A DNA stretch of 53,316 nucleotides from Sphingomonadaceae bacterium (GTDB lineage: Bacteria; Pseudomonadota; Alphaproteobacteria; Sphingomonadales; Sphingomonadaceae). Position numbers and translations under genes: made by a program. Shown piece by piece: positions 36,878-46,166 of this stretch (its first letter is position 1; every line of letters begins with the position of its first letter). The notes under the pieces are model-generated. The model was not told the origin of the DNA and did no database searches. It was given only the letters and a program-made list of their open reading frames with translations. The DNA is taken from contig PKED01000048.1 in NCBI GenBank assembly GCA_002863155.1, positions 1 to 53,316 on the forward strand, read 5' to 3'.

Positions 36878-39043
36878 CTAAACAAAGCTATACGGATCGA
36901 CGTCGACCGCGACGCGGACCTTGCCGGGCCACTCGACCCCGCCGAGCCAGTCGCGGATCACGTCCTGCACGTCGAGCGAGCGGCGCGCGTGAACGAGCAG
37001 GCGGAAGCGGTGGCGCCCGCGCAGCATCGCCAGTGGGGCGGGGGCGGGGCCGTAGACGTACATCGCGTCATGTTCGGGCGCGCCGTGGCGGATCGCGCGC
37101 GCGGTGGCTTCCGCTGCCGCCTTGTCCTCGCTCGACACGATGATCGCGGCATAGCGGCCGAAGGGCGGCGCGCCCGCTTCGCGCCGCGCCTCGGTCTCGG
37201 CATCGTAAAAGGCGTCACTGTCGCCGGTCACCAGCGCGCGCATCACGCTCGCGCTCGGGTCGTGCGTCTGGATATAGACATGCCCCGGCTTGGCGCCGCG
37301 CCCCGCGCGCCCGGCGACCTGGCTGATCTGCTGGAACGTCTTCTCGCCCGCGCGCAGATCACCGCCTTGCAGCGCCAGATCGGCGTCGATCACCCCGACC
37401 AGCGTCAGGTTGGGGAAGTGGTATCCCTTGGTCACCAGTTGCGTGCCGATGACGATGTCGATGTCGTGCGCCTCCATCCGCGCGACGAACTCCGCCGCCT
37501 TGGCGGGCGACCAGATCGTGTCGCTGGTGACGATCGCACGTTTCGCGTCGGGCCAAAGCAATGCTGCCTCGTCAGCGATCCGCTCGACGCCGGGGCCGCA
37601 GGGGACCAGGCTGTCCTCGCCCCCGCATTCGGGGCACTTCTCCGGCACGCGCTCGACATGGCCGCAATGGTGGCAGGCGAGCCGCGCGATCAGCCGGTGC
37701 TCGACCATCCACGCGGTGCAGTTGGGGCATTGGAAGCGGTGGCCGCAGGTCCGGCACAAAGTCAGCGGCGCATAGCCGCGCCGGTTGAGGAACAGCAGCA
37801 CCTGCTCGCGCCGCGCCAGCGTCGCGTCGATCGCGGTGACGAGCGGCGGCGCGATCCAGCGGCCGCGTTCGGGCGGGTTGGCGATCAGGTCGATCGCCTC
37901 GATCGTCGGCAGCTGCGCCGCGCCATAGCGCCCCGGCAGCCTGACTTCGGCATAGCGGCCCGCCGCGACCTGCTGGCGGGTTTCGATCGCCGGGGTGGCG
38001 CTGGCGAGGATCACCGGCGCGCCCTCGAACTTGGCGCGCATCACCGCCACGTCGCGGGCGTGATAGTGGACGCCTTCTTCCTGCTTGAAGCTCGTCTCAT
38101 GCGCTTCGTCGACGACGATCAGGCCGAGATTGGCATAGGGCAGGAACAGCGACGACCGCGCGCCGACCGTCACCAGCGCCTCGCCGCTCGCAACCGCGCG
38201 CCACGCCCGCCGGCGCTGCGACTGGCGCAGGTCCGAATGCCAGGCGACCGGCGCGCAGCCGAAGCGCGCGGCGAAGCGTGTCAGGAACGGCTCGGTGAGC
38301 GCGATTTCGGGGAGCAGGACCAGGCTCTGGCGCCCTTCGCGGACGGCTTGCGCGATCGCTTCGAAATAGACCTCGGTCTTGCCCGATCCGGTAACGCCGT
38401 CGAGCAGCATCGGCGCGAAGGCGCGTGCGCTGACGGCGTCGGTGAACTGCCGCGCCGCCGCCGACTGCGCCGCCGAGAGGTCGGGCTGGTGATGGCCGGG
38501 GTCGGGCAGTGGGAAGGGCGAATCGATCGCGACCTCGACCGCTTCGATCGCCCCGACGTTGACCAGACCGCGGATCACCGCGTCCGACACGCCCGCCGCC
38601 AGCGCGAGCTCGCGCACCAGCCCCTGCCGGTCGCCGAGCCGGTCGAGCGCCTGCGCGCGCTGCGGCGACAGGCGGGCGGGGACGTCGCCGGTCAGCCGAT
38701 ATTCGGTGACAGTGCGCGCGCCCTCCAGCGCCGCCGTCGACGGCATCGCCATCCGCAGCACGCTGGCGAGCGGGGCGAGATAATAGTCCGCCGTCCACTC
38801 GATCAGCCGCCGCAGCGGCGCGGCGATCGGCGGCGCATCGGCGACCGCGATCAGGTTGCGCAGCCGATTGTCGCCGACCGGCTCGGCGGGCAGACGATCC
38901 TCCTCCCACACCACCCCCATCAGCTGGCGCGGGCCGAGCGGCGCGACGACGATCGATCCCGGCGCGACGCTCATCCCCTGCGGGATGCGATAGTCGAGCG
39001 GGCCAAGCGCGGAGTTGAGGACGATGACGCGGGCGCGGGACAT
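36878..39043 (-). CDS. priA: Primosomal protein N' (replication restart helicase PriA)
   Basis: 721 residues. The N-terminal DNA-binding domain is followed by Walker A GVTGSGKTEVYFEAIA, the DEAH box IVVDEAHETSFKQEE, and motif III LASATPAIE. The zinc-binding region has eight Cys in paired motifs (CRTCGH, CPNC, CHHCGH, CPECGG). Motif VI QVAGRAGRGAKPG is in the helicase C domain. PriA reloads the replisome at stalled forks. It starts at ATG 39043. Proximity to xerC and the transaldolase gene is common in related bacteria, but here a KAP gene and a small exported protein intervene. Confidence 0.96.
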   Translation of the reverse strand: MSRARVIVLNSALGPLDYRIPQGMSVAPGSIVVAPLGPRQLMGVVWEEDRLPAEPVGDNRLRNLIAVADAPPIAAPLRRLIEWTADYYLAPLASVLRMAMPSTAALEGARTVTEYRLTGDVPARLSPQRAQALDRLGDRQGLVRELALAAGVSDAVIRGLVNVGAIEAVEVAIDSPFPLPDPGHHQPDLSAAQSAAARQFTDAVSARAFAPMLLDGVTGSGKTEVYFEAIAQAVREGRQSLVLLPEIALTEPFLTRFAARFGCAPVAWHSDLRQSQRRRAWRAVASGEALVTVGARSSLFLPYANLGLIVVDEAHETSFKQEEGVHYHARDVAVMRAKFEGAPVILASATPAIETRQQVAAGRYAEVRLPGRYGAAQLPTIEAIDLIANPPERGRWIAPPLVTAIDATLARREQVLLFLNRRGYAPLTLCRTCGHRFQCPNCTAWMVEHRLIARLACHHCGHVERVPEKCPECGGEDSLVPCGPGVERIADEAALLWPDAKRAIVTSDTIWSPAKAAEFVARMEAHDIDIVIGTQLVTKGYHFPNLTLVGVIDADLALQGGDLRAGEKTFQQISQVAGRAGRGAKPGHVYIQTHDPSASVMRALVTGDSDAFYDAETEARREAGAPPFGRYAAIIVSSEDKAAAEATARAIRHGAPEHDAMYVYGPAPAPLAMLRGRHRFRLLVHARRSLDVQDVIRDWLGGVEWPGKVRVAVDVDPYSFV

Positions 39044-39167
39044 GCCCCTTTATGGGCATTGATCGGCACCAGGGAAGGGCGGCGTGACGCGGCTCCTTGA
39101 TGCTTGCCGAACCACAGGCCGTCGCTACGCGGAGTGACGCGTGATCAGTCCAGGGGCCGACCGATCC

Positions 39168-39497
39168 CTAGAAATGGATGCCGGTGCGGCCGCGCTCGCG
39201 ATTTTGCTTCAGCTGACGGATGTGCCGTTGCGCGGCGTCGAGCATCGCGCCGATCCGGCGTTCGTCGCGCTCGCTGAGGTTGTTGCCGCGCGCGCGCAGT
39301 TCCGCCTCGACATTGGCGATCCGGCGCAGCTCGGCGTTCAGGATGTTGCGCTCGCGGATGCTGAGCTTGCCCGAACGCTTGCCAGCGTCGACCTGGCGCT
39401 GGAGGTCGGCCTGACGCGTGTCGATGCCGATGTCGGCCTGCGCGACGCCGCCCAGTGCCAGGGCGCCGATCGCGGCGGCGATGAAAATCCTGTTCAT
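39168..39497 (-). CDS. Small exported helical protein
   Basis: 109 residues with signal peptide MNRIFIAAAIGALALGGVAQ, likely cleaved after AQA. The mature part is charged and strongly helical (LQRQVDAGKRSGKLSIRER, AELRARGNNLSERDERRIG), suggesting a coiled-coil or helical bundle. SD GGGAG precedes ATG 39497. No known domain is recognised; similar small exported proteins with such Arg/Glu-rich helices are common in sphingomonads. The KAP gene ends about 80 bp upstream on the same strand. Confidence 0.75.
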   Translation of the reverse strand: MNRIFIAAAIGALALGGVAQADIGIDTRQADLQRQVDAGKRSGKLSIRERNILNAELRRIANVEAELRARGNNLSERDERRIGAMLDAAQRHIRQLKQNRERGRTGIHF

Positions 39498-39576
39498 GGC
39501 TCGGCTGTCTCCCGTTTGAATGACCTATCGTGTCTGCATAATGCGCGAGCCGCCCAAATAGTCGCACCGCGCCGCT

Positions 39577-41787
39577 TTAATCGACGATGGCCTGCAAATC
39601 TTTTGCCGTCATCGCGCCCAGGCTGGCGGCGAATGTCGGGGATTCGAGCACCGACAGAATGGCGGGCGGCGGCGCCAGTGTGGTTCGCGCTTCGGCGTTG
39701 CCCAGCTGGCCGATCCGTTCCGGCGCGTCGGCGAGCCATGTTGCGACGAGAGGCCATCGCAGTTCGATGATCGTCCAGCGTGCCAGGGGCTCGAGCGCGA
39801 CGGCGCGTCCCTCCAGCAGGCACCGCGCGCGTGCTATCGCGACCGCGTTGACCAGTCGCTTCATCGACCGGGGGTTGGGCTCGAGCAGAGTCGCAAAAGG
39901 CCGCAATCGGTGCTCGAGCTGCTTCTGCGCTTCCGGGGCGTAGCTTTGCTCCACGGCGACTGCTCGGAGCGCTGCCTGCTGCTCTACCGGCGCCGACTCG
40001 ATGACCGCCTGCTTCGCGGCCAGCCCCGTCGCCGCGGCGAGCTTTTCGACATGCTCGCTTGTCGCCGCGACCGGCGCCGGCGCGCCGCTATCGAGCAGAT
40101 GATCCCAATATCGCGCGCGCTGTTGAGTCGAGAGCGCCGGCAGGCCAGCCGAAATCTGGAACAGCTTGTCGAGGAACAGATAACCGAGCGGACGCCCGGG
40201 CTCACCGATCGGTTCGGAGAAAGCGGCGTAATGCTGTTCGAACGCGGTGCAGATCCAGCGCCGGTCCGCGGCGATCACGAACGCGACCGGGGCATCGCGC
40301 ATCAGCGTCTGGATGCCTTCGAGCAGTTCGACGACATAAGTGCCGTCGCAGCGATCGAGATCGTCGATGAAGATCGCGATCGGCATCGGGTCGCGCGCGA
40401 AAAAATGCGGCGGCTTCAACTTGCCGAGCGATCCGACATAATCGCCATAGAGCTTGACCAGCCGCCGATGCGGATCGACTGTCTGCTGGGTGTAGGATTC
40501 GGCCGCGTTGGCGGACCCGAACACGAGCCAGCGCTGGGCGGCGGCGAGGGCGGCGATCAGCGTCAGCGTGGCCGTGATCGCAGGGATCGCACTGGTCTGG
40601 TTGTTGAGCAGGATCGTTGCGACCAGCGCGAGCGCGGCGACCACGGCGATGATGATCGCCCATTGCGTGCGCAGCCGCCACCACGTCATCCACCACCACC
40701 GACGGGCACTGCCGTCGAGCGCGCGGGTGGGCTTGTGGGCATAGAGCGCATGGACGAGCGACCACCATGGCGGGCGCCGCCGCTGATGCTGCCACGCATT
40801 GAATTCCACCACCAGCCAGGGCGTCGCAAGTTTGCCCGGATCGGGGTTGGTCAGATCGTCCTTCAGGAAATTGAGCACGGTCGACTTGCCCGATCCCCAT
40901 GGGCCGTGGAGGTGGATCGCGAACGCGCAGCCGTCACTGACATCGCGCGCGGCGCGCAAATGCTCGGCGAGCGCGCCCGCAAAGGCCTTGCGGTTGAGCT
41001 CGTCGGTGCTGGCCGGCCGATCGGTGAGGGTGCGCAGTGCCTCTGCCTTTGGCTCGGGCGGGGGCGCAGGCGGCGTGGGGGCCGGTTCCTTGACGGTCCG
41101 CTTGCGGTTCTTGGCGGAAGGTGGCGTTGGCGCAGGCGCGAGCGGCGTGTCGAAATAGCGCTCCTTCAGCTCGCGCACACGCTGCCATTCGGTCGTGCTC
41201 TCGCGCGGCGCCCGGTTGGCGATGATCGCGTCGATTAACCCCTCGACCACCGCGTCATAGTCGACACCCGATTCGGCAAAGCGAGGAAAGATGTCGCGTG
41301 ACGACAGCAGCACGCTGGTGACCAGATGGCGCGCGGTGATGCCCTTTTGCCGGTAGGTGTTCAATGCCAAGGTCGCGGCATTCGGTATCACTTTTCGTTG
41401 AACGGTACGCGACAATACAAGCGTGTAACGGTCGGCGAGCGCAGGTGTCAGCTTCGCCTGCGGGAATTGCGGCAAACCCCTTGGCCACATTGCGCTGTAG
41501 AGCCATTCGGCCGAGTTCGGATCGGCTTTCGCTGCCGAAAAGTTCAGCGCCATTGCTGCGCCGGCTTCGATCGTGCCCGCCAGCAATGCGCCGCGATCTA
41601 CGACCAGTTCGCCGGCGCGTTCATCGACCGTCACGAATCTGGGTATTTGGTCGACGATCGCGGCGAGCGCCGGGGCATTGGAGACCATGTGCGGGCGCAA
41701 CAGGCCCGACAGCCGCCCGGCGAGCAAGGCGCAGGCTGCACCGAAATCGTCCGACGCGCTGCGGTTTGATGAAAGACTGTCGGCCAA
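39577..41787 (-). CDS. KAP-family P-loop NTPase with Clp-N-like N-terminus and two membrane segments
   Basis: 736 residues from TTG 41787 (GGGGGA upstream); an internal ATG (residue 34 or 79) could be the true start. Residues 115-190 ([20 protein letters not shown], then [14 protein letters not shown]) resemble the double-Clp repeat that binds adaptors in ClpA/B. A Pro-rich linker (216-248) leads to the KAP NTPase: Walker [11 protein letters not shown] (294-303) and Walker [12 protein letters not shown] (470-480). As in other KAP proteins, two membrane helices (376-394, 402-419) are inserted between them. KAP NTPases have been linked to phage exclusion and membrane complexes; the role here is unknown. 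Confidence 0.8.
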   Translation of the reverse strand: MADSLSSNRSASDDFGAACALLAGRLSGLLRPHMVSNAPALAAIVDQIPRFVTVDERAGELVVDRGALLAGTIEAGAAMALNFSAAKADPNSAEWLYSAMWPRGLPQFPQAKLTPALADRYTLVLSRTVQRKVIPNAATLALNTYRQKGITARHLVTSVLLSSRDIFPRFAESGVDYDAVVEGLIDAIIANRAPRESTTEWQRVRELKERYFDTPLAPAPTPPSAKNRKRTVKEPAPTPPAPPPEPKAEALRTLTDRPASTDELNRKAFAGALAEHLRAARDVSDGCAFAIHLHGPWGSGKSTVLNFLKDDLTNPDPGKLATPWLVVEFNAWQHQRRRPPWWSLVHALYAHKPTRALDGSARRWWWMTWWRLRTQWAIIIAVVAALALVATILLNNQTSAIPAITATLTLIAALAAAQRWLVFGSANAAESYTQQTVDPHRRLVKLYGDYVGSLGKLKPPHFFARDPMPIAIFIDDLDRCDGTYVVELLEGIQTLMRDAPVAFVIAADRRWICTAFEQHYAAFSEPIGEPGRPLGYLFLDKLFQISAGLPALSTQQRARYWDHLLDSGAPAPVAATSEHVEKLAAATGLAAKQAVIESAPVEQQAALRAVAVEQSYAPEAQKQLEHRLRPFATLLEPNPRSMKRLVNAVAIARARCLLEGRAVALEPLARWTIIELRWPLVATWLADAPERIGQLGNAEARTTLAPPPAILSVLESPTFAASLGAMTAKDLQAIVD

Positions 41788-41907
41788 ATCCCCGTCCCCC
41801 GCGCCATGCTAACCGACCGCCTGGAACTTCTCAAATCTCCTTTCGCGCGTCCCCCCGCTCGGCTAGCAGGGACCATCCCCCGCGCCCTCGATCGGAGCCT
41901 GCCGCCC

Positions 41908-42561
41908 ATGAAATTCTTCGCCGACACCGCCGACACCGCCGATATCCGCGATCTCGCCGCGACCGGGCTGCTCGACGGCGTCACCACCAATCCGTCGCTG
42001 ATCGCCAAATCGGGCCGCAATTTCCTGGAGGTCGTGGCCGAAATCTGCGGGATCGTCGACGGGCCCGTCTCGGCCGAAGTCGTGGCGCTCGATCATGAAG
42101 GGATGATGCGCGAGGCCGAGATCGTGCGCAGAATCGCCGACAATGTCGTGGTGAAGGTGCCGCTGACGATCGATGGCCTGAAGACCTGCAAGGCGCTGAC
42201 CGACGACGGCACGATGGTGAATGTCACGCTGTGCTTCTCGGCCAATCAGGCGCTGCTGGCGGCCAAGGCGGGGGCGACCTTCATCTCGCCCTTTGTCGGG
42301 CGGCACGACGATGTCGGCTTCGACGGCATGGACCTGATCCGCGACATTCGCCTGATCTATGACAATTACGCGTTCGACACCGAAATCCTGGTCGCAAGCG
42401 TGCGCCACCCGGTCCACATTCTGGAGGCCGCGCGCATCGGCGCCGATGTGATGACCGCGCCCCCCGCCGTGATCCGCCAGCTCGTCAAGCACCCGCTGAC
42501 CGACAAGGGGATCGAGGGCTTTTTGGCCGATTGGGCCAAGACCGGGCAGACGATCGGCTGA
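41908..42561 (+). CDS. fsa: Fructose-6-phosphate aldolase / transaldolase family
   Basis: A 217-residue small transaldolase-family protein beginning [13 protein letters not shown] at ATG 41908. The Schiff-base Lys lies in [14 protein letters not shown], and [14 protein letters not shown] and [11 protein letters not shown] are conserved. The size (214-222 residues) matches the FSA/TalC group rather than the ~320-residue classical transaldolase. These act in the cytoplasm on dihydroxyacetone or glyceraldehyde 3-phosphate; whether it has true transaldolase activity is not decidable here. The start is about 120 bp from the divergent KAP gene. Confidence 0.92.
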   Translation: MKFFADTADTADIRDLAATGLLDGVTTNPSLIAKSGRNFLEVVAEICGIVDGPVSAEVVALDHEGMMREAEIVRRIADNVVVKVPLTIDGLKTCKALTDDGTMVNVTLCFSANQALLAAKAGATFISPFVGRHDDVGFDGMDLIRDIRLIYDNYAFDTEILVASVRHPVHILEAARIGADVMTAPPAVIRQLVKHPLTDKGIEGFLADWAKTGQTIG

Positions 42562-42589
42562 CGCCGTCGCCGTTCGCCGGGTCCGCGTA

Positions 42590-43084
42590 TCACTTCGGTG
42601 GGGTCGTGGGCGACGGGGGTGTCGGCGGCGCGACCACATTGGCGTGCCGGGCGAGGAACCGCCAGCGACCGTCCACGCGCTGATAGATGTTGGTGTAGCG
42701 GCGCATGATCGTTCGCACGCCAAACAACTGGCCCGATTCACTGGTGGGCGTCGGATAAACCTCTTCCCGACCCATGATGATGCCGACGTCGCCGGAGATG
42801 AAGACCTGTTCGGGAATGCGTTTGAGCTTTTCAAAGGCAATGATCTTGCCTTTCAAGCGACGCAGGAACTCGGTTCGGTCGAGAACTTCGTTGGTCGGCG
42901 CGTTGATGTGCAGATCGGGATGGGCGAGCCTTTCCATCTCCGCGGCGTTGTCGGTCAGCACCAGCGCGCGTTCCTGATCGTCGACGGCCAGCAAGTCCGC
43001 TTCGGGGGAGGGGGTCGACTGCGCCGCAGCGCCGCTCGCCGCGAGCATCAGGCCCAGCCAGCCGATCATCACCACGCTCCGCAT
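42590..43084 (-). CDS. Exported NTF2-like (SnoaL/DUF4440-type) protein
   Basis: 164 residues with a signal peptide (MRSVVMIGWLGLMLAASGAA, then AQ). The mature part has the cone-shaped NTF2 fold pattern: a leading helix (EADLLAVDDQERALVLTDNA), MERLAHPDLHINAPTNEVLD, and two final strands ending YTNIYQRVDGRWRFLARH. Such proteins are common in DUF4440. The C-terminus is Pro-rich (PPTPPSPTTPPK) and likely disordered. It converges with fsa (28 bp gap). Ligand or substrate unknown. Confidence 0.82.
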   Translation of the reverse strand: MRSVVMIGWLGLMLAASGAAAQSTPSPEADLLAVDDQERALVLTDNAAEMERLAHPDLHINAPTNEVLDRTEFLRRLKGKIIAFEKLKRIPEQVFISGDVGIIMGREEVYPTPTSESGQLFGVRTIMRRYTNIYQRVDGRWRFLARHANVVAPPTPPSPTTPPK

Positions 43085-43209
43085 CGCCGCCCGCTCCGTA
43101 ACGACCGCCTCTGTGTCCTGTCACTCTTTTCGCGGACGGGCGGTCGCGTCAAGCCGGGGCGGACGCCACCGGGTGGCGAAAATCCCTGCGGCGTCTAGAA
43201 GAGGGGGCG

Positions 43210-44091
43210 ATGGCTGATCCGCTTGCCCTAGAATTCGCCCGTCACCTCGCCCGCGACCGCCGCCGGTCGGTGCATACAGTGCGCGCCTATCAGGCGAGCG
43301 CGGAGCGGCTGGTCGCGTTCCTGCAGGGGCATTGGGGCGGCGCGGTCGATGCTGCGGCGCTCGCGAAGCTGACGACTGCCGATCTGCGCGCCTATCTCGC
43401 GATGCGGCGGGCCGAGGGGCTGGGCAATGCGTCCGCCGCGCGCGAGCTGTCGGCGATACGCGGCTTCCTGAATTTCGCCGGCGCGCCGCCGCCCGCGATG
43501 AAGGGTCCGCGCGTCAAGAAAGGCGTGCCGCGCCCCGTCTCGCCCGCCGAAGCGGTGGCGCTTGCCGAGGATGTCGCGGAGGATGCCGCCGAGCCGTGGA
43601 TCGCCGCGCGCGACCTCGCGGTGCTGCTGCTGCTCTACGGCGCGGGCCTGCGCATCGGCGAGGCGGTCGGGCTGACGGGCAGCGTGCTGCCGCTCGGGGC
43701 GACGATGAGCGTCACCGGCAAGCGCGCCAAGACGCGGATCGTGCCGCTGCTGCCGCAGGTCCGCGCGGCGATCGAGGAGTATGTGCGGCTCACCCCGTGG
43801 CCGGTCGCGCGCGACGCGCCACTGTTCCGGGGGGCGAAGGGCGGGCCGCTGTCGCCCGCCGTGATCCGCCGGTCGGTACGCGCTGCGCGCGCGCGGCTGG
43901 GGCTGGGCGAGCGCACGACGCCGCACGCGCTGCGCCATTCGTTTGCCACCCACCTGCTCGGTCGCGGCGCCGATCTCAGGTCGCTGCAGGAATTGCTGGG
44001 GCATGCGAGCCTCAGTTCGACGCAGATCTATACGCAGGTCGATGCGGCGCACCTGCTCGACGTCTACCGGAATGCGCATCCGCGCGCGTGA
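43210..44091 (+). CDS. xerC: Tyrosine recombinase XerC
   Basis: A 293-residue integrase-family protein. The N-terminal SAM-like domain is followed by the catalytic domain with all key residues: Arg in GAGLRIGEAVG, Lys in TGKRAKTRIVPLL, HALRHSFATHLL (His-Arg), His in ELLGHASLSSTQ and nucleophile Tyr in TQIYTQVDA. Length and proximity to priA/fsa suit the chromosome dimer-resolution enzyme rather than a mobile integrase. ATG 43210 has GAGGGGG directly upstream. XerC acts with XerD at dif near the replication terminus. Confidence 0.92.
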   Translation: MADPLALEFARHLARDRRRSVHTVRAYQASAERLVAFLQGHWGGAVDAAALAKLTTADLRAYLAMRRAEGLGNASAARELSAIRGFLNFAGAPPPAMKGPRVKKGVPRPVSPAEAVALAEDVAEDAAEPWIAARDLAVLLLLYGAGLRIGEAVGLTGSVLPLGATMSVTGKRAKTRIVPLLPQVRAAIEEYVRLTPWPVARDAPLFRGAKGGPLSPAVIRRSVRAARARLGLGERTTPHALRHSFATHLLGRGADLRSLQELLGHASLSSTQIYTQVDAAHLLDVYRNAHPRA

Positions 44092-44101
44092 CGCGCCGGT
44101 C

Positions 44102-44491
44102 TCACCCCGCCATCGCGGCAAGCGCGGGCCATTGCCGCACGATCGTGTTCAGGTCGAAATATTCGCGCCACACCGCAATCTTGCCGTCGCGGAAGACGAA
44201 TAAGCCCGTCACCGGCAATTCGACCCAGCCGGTGTCGATGAGATGGCGGTCGAGCCGTTCGACGAAGGCGGTGTCGCCATCGACCGCCGAACGCAGGATG
44301 CGCAGTTCATTCGCGATCGTCGGCGCGAAAAACGGCTCCAGAACGCTGCGCACGCCCGCTGGGCCGGTCACGCTGCCCATCGGCAGGTTGGTATATTCGC
44401 AATCGTCGGTGAACCACGGCAGTGCCGCGTCATAATCCTTGATCGCCATTGCCTCGGTCATGGCCGTGATGATCTCGATCGGGCTGGGCAT
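44102..44491 (-). CDS. NTF2-fold protein, limonene-epoxide hydrolase-like
   Basis: 129 residues with no signal peptide. DYDAALPWFTDDCEYTNLPM, with VTGPAGVRSVLEPFFAPTIA and the C-terminal FVFRDGKIAVWREYFDLNTI, match the SnoaL/limonene-1,2-epoxide hydrolase family. The acidic and Arg residues (WREYFD, ERLDRH) that would serve in epoxide hydrolysis are present, but function is not established. SD AGGAG lies about 10 nt before ATG 44491. It converges with xerC. Confidence 0.83.
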   Translation of the reverse strand: MPSPIEIITAMTEAMAIKDYDAALPWFTDDCEYTNLPMGSVTGPAGVRSVLEPFFAPTIANELRILRSAVDGDTAFVERLDRHLIDTGWVELPVTGLFVFRDGKIAVWREYFDLNTIVRQWPALAAMAG

Positions 44492-44532
44492 GGCAGGCGG
44501 CTCCTGTAGCGATTGCTACATTCGGCTTACCG

Positions 44533-45492
44533 TCATCGCGGGCGGTCCGCAACCTTGGCTTCGATCGCATCCCAGATCATGCCCGCCACGTCGGTCCCGT
44601 CGAACTTCTCGATCGCGACGATGCCCGTCGGGCTCGTCACGTTGATTTCAGTCAGCCATTTGCCGCCGATCACGTCGATGCCGACGAAGATCAGCCCGCG
44701 CCGCTTGAGTTCCGGGCCGAGCGCGGCGCAGATTTCCTTTTCCTCGGGCGTCAGCACGGTCTTTTCCGCCGAGCCGCCGACCGCGAGATTGCTGCGGATC
44801 TCGCCTTCACCCGGCAGCCGGTTGATCGCGCCGGCAACCTCGCCATCGACGAGCACGATCCGTTTGTCGCCCTTCGCCACGTCGGGCAGGAACGCCTGCA
44901 CCATGTGCGGCTCGCGCCAGGCGGTGTTGAACACCTCGATCAGCGCGGACAGGTTGGCGCCGTCGCTGCCGACTTTGAAGATCGCCTTGCCACCATTGCC
45001 GTGCAGCGGCTTGATGACGATCTCGCCATGCTCAGCCAGGAAAGCGCGCGCTTCGTCGAGGCTGCGGGTGACCAGCGTCGGCGGCATGAAGCGCGCATAG
45101 TCGAGCACGAAGACCTTTTCGGGCGCGTTACGCACGCTCGCCGGATCGTTGACGATCAGCGTGCGGTCGGCGATCCGCTCAAGGAGATGGGTCGCGGTGA
45201 TATAGCCCAGGTCGAACGGCGGGTCCTGCCGCATCAGCACCACATCGGCCTCGTCGCCCAGGTCGAGCCGCACCGGATCGCCGAAGCGAAAATGATCGCC
45301 CGCGACGCGCTGCACCGTCACCGGATGCGCGCTCGCCCAGACGTGGCCGTCCGAATAATTCAGGTCCTCGGCCAGATAGTGGAACAGCCGGTGCCCGCGC
45401 CTTTGCGCCGACAGCATCAGCGCGAACGACGAATCGCCGCCGATGTTGATCTGGTCGAGCGGGTCCATCTGGACGGCGACGGTAAGGGTCAT
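44533..45492 (-). CDS. gshB: Glutathione synthase
   Basis: 319 residues, with the prokaryotic GshB pattern: DPLDQINIGGDSSFALML at the N-terminus, KPLHGNGGKAIFKV (ATP-grasp phosphate loop), and VGIDVIGGKWLTEINVTSPT near the C-terminus binding Mg-ATP. It joins gamma-glutamylcysteine and glycine. It follows yraN by about 317 bp in the same orientation. Between them lies a 69-bp palindromic repeat, which may separate transcription units. The start is ATG 45492. Confidence 0.96.
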   Translation of the reverse strand: MTLTVAVQMDPLDQINIGGDSSFALMLSAQRRGHRLFHYLAEDLNYSDGHVWASAHPVTVQRVAGDHFRFGDPVRLDLGDEADVVLMRQDPPFDLGYITATHLLERIADRTLIVNDPASVRNAPEKVFVLDYARFMPPTLVTRSLDEARAFLAEHGEIVIKPLHGNGGKAIFKVGSDGANLSALIEVFNTAWREPHMVQAFLPDVAKGDKRIVLVDGEVAGAINRLPGEGEIRSNLAVGGSAEKTVLTPEEKEICAALGPELKRRGLIFVGIDVIGGKWLTEINVTSPTGIVAIEKFDGTDVAGMIWDAIEAKVADRPR

Positions 45493-45809
45493 GGGGCTGG
45501 GTTCCTGAAGTGGGTCGCGCGGCGCCGGGGCGTGGGTCGTCTAGCCTTAATTTCGTGCCGATTGAAGCACGCCGTCATTGCGAGCGCAGCGAAGCAATCC
45601 AGTCCGCCGCTCTGGATTGCTTCGCTACGCTCGCAATGACGGATGAGGGCGGCCGGGGGAGCGAGCTGAGCGAGGCGATCCGGAGCGGCGAGGCGACGCG
45701 GCAAAGCCGTGTCGTCGGTCGGCGCGGGCGCCGCCGGCCGGGCGTGGCGCTGCGCGGCGCTGCGCTGTGCGCACCGGCGCCGTCCCAGGCGACGCGCCTG
45801 CGCCACGCC
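45493..45809. other. Gap between gshB and yraN carrying a palindromic repeat
   Basis: This 317-bp gap contains the 69-bp element at 45573-45641 and then about 165 bp of very GC-rich DNA with no supported gene. The gshB promoter or SD should lie between 45493 and 45570; nothing else distinctive is seen. Confidence 0.5.
45573..45641. repeat. 69-bp palindromic element, copy A
   Basis: 30-bp arms at 45573-45602 and 45612-45641, with a single mismatch and a 9-nt loop (TCCGCCGCT). The ends are CGTCATTGCGAGC and GCTCGCAATGACG. It differs from the copy at 48391 at two positions: one in the left arm and one in the loop. It lies in the gap upstream of gshB. It is probably a dispersed REP/MITE-like element. 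Confidence 0.9.
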
Positions 45810-46166
45810 TCACCCGATCCATGCATTCTCGATATGCCGCAGCTTGGCGCCCGGGGCGATCAGGATCACGTCGATGCGGATGTCCTCGCCGCTGGTCGCA
45901 TAGGTCGGCGCGAGTGCTTCGGCGGCGGCGGCGACGCGGGCCAGACGCCGTTCGTCGATCGCAAAGTCGAGCTCGGCGGCGGTCGCGCGGACCTTCACTT
46001 CGACAAAAGCGACCAGCCCCTTGCGCCGCGCGACCAGATCGACCTCGCCGACCTTGGTGCGGACCCGCTGGCCGACGATCGTCCAGCCGAGCCGTTTCAT
46101 ATGCGCCGCGGCCAGCGTCTCGCCCTCGCGCCCGCGCGCTTCGGCTGCCTGGCGCTCGGCCTTCAT
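45810..46166 (-). CDS. YraN family (UPF0102) nuclease-like protein
   Basis: 118 residues. The core AAHMKRLGWTIVGQRVRTKV with GEVDLVARRKGLVAFVEVKV carries the PD-(D/E)XK-type Glu, Asp and Glu-x-Lys of YraN. YraN-type proteins are small restriction-nuclease-like folds, often encoded next to rsmI and lpoA. It overlaps rsmI by 4 bp (ATGA), so it is translationally coupled. Its in vivo role is unknown. ATG 46166 is the start. Confidence 0.92.
   Translation of the reverse strand: MKAERQAAEARGREGETLAAAHMKRLGWTIVGQRVRTKVGEVDLVARRKGLVAFVEVKVRATAAELDFAIDERRLARVAAAAEALAPTYATSGEDIRIDVILIAPGAKLRHIENAWIG

Noticed and set aside
36493..36885. Overlapping frames of 130-141 codons on both strands beyond priA
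   Set aside because: Both are low-complexity (Arg/Gly- or Pro/Ala/Arg-rich) without family resemblance or clear SD; composition bias explains them.
43210..44091. Tyrosine recombinase as integrase of a mobile element
   Set aside because: Size, sequence and position near priA and fsa fit the housekeeping XerC; no att repeats or phage genes are adjacent.
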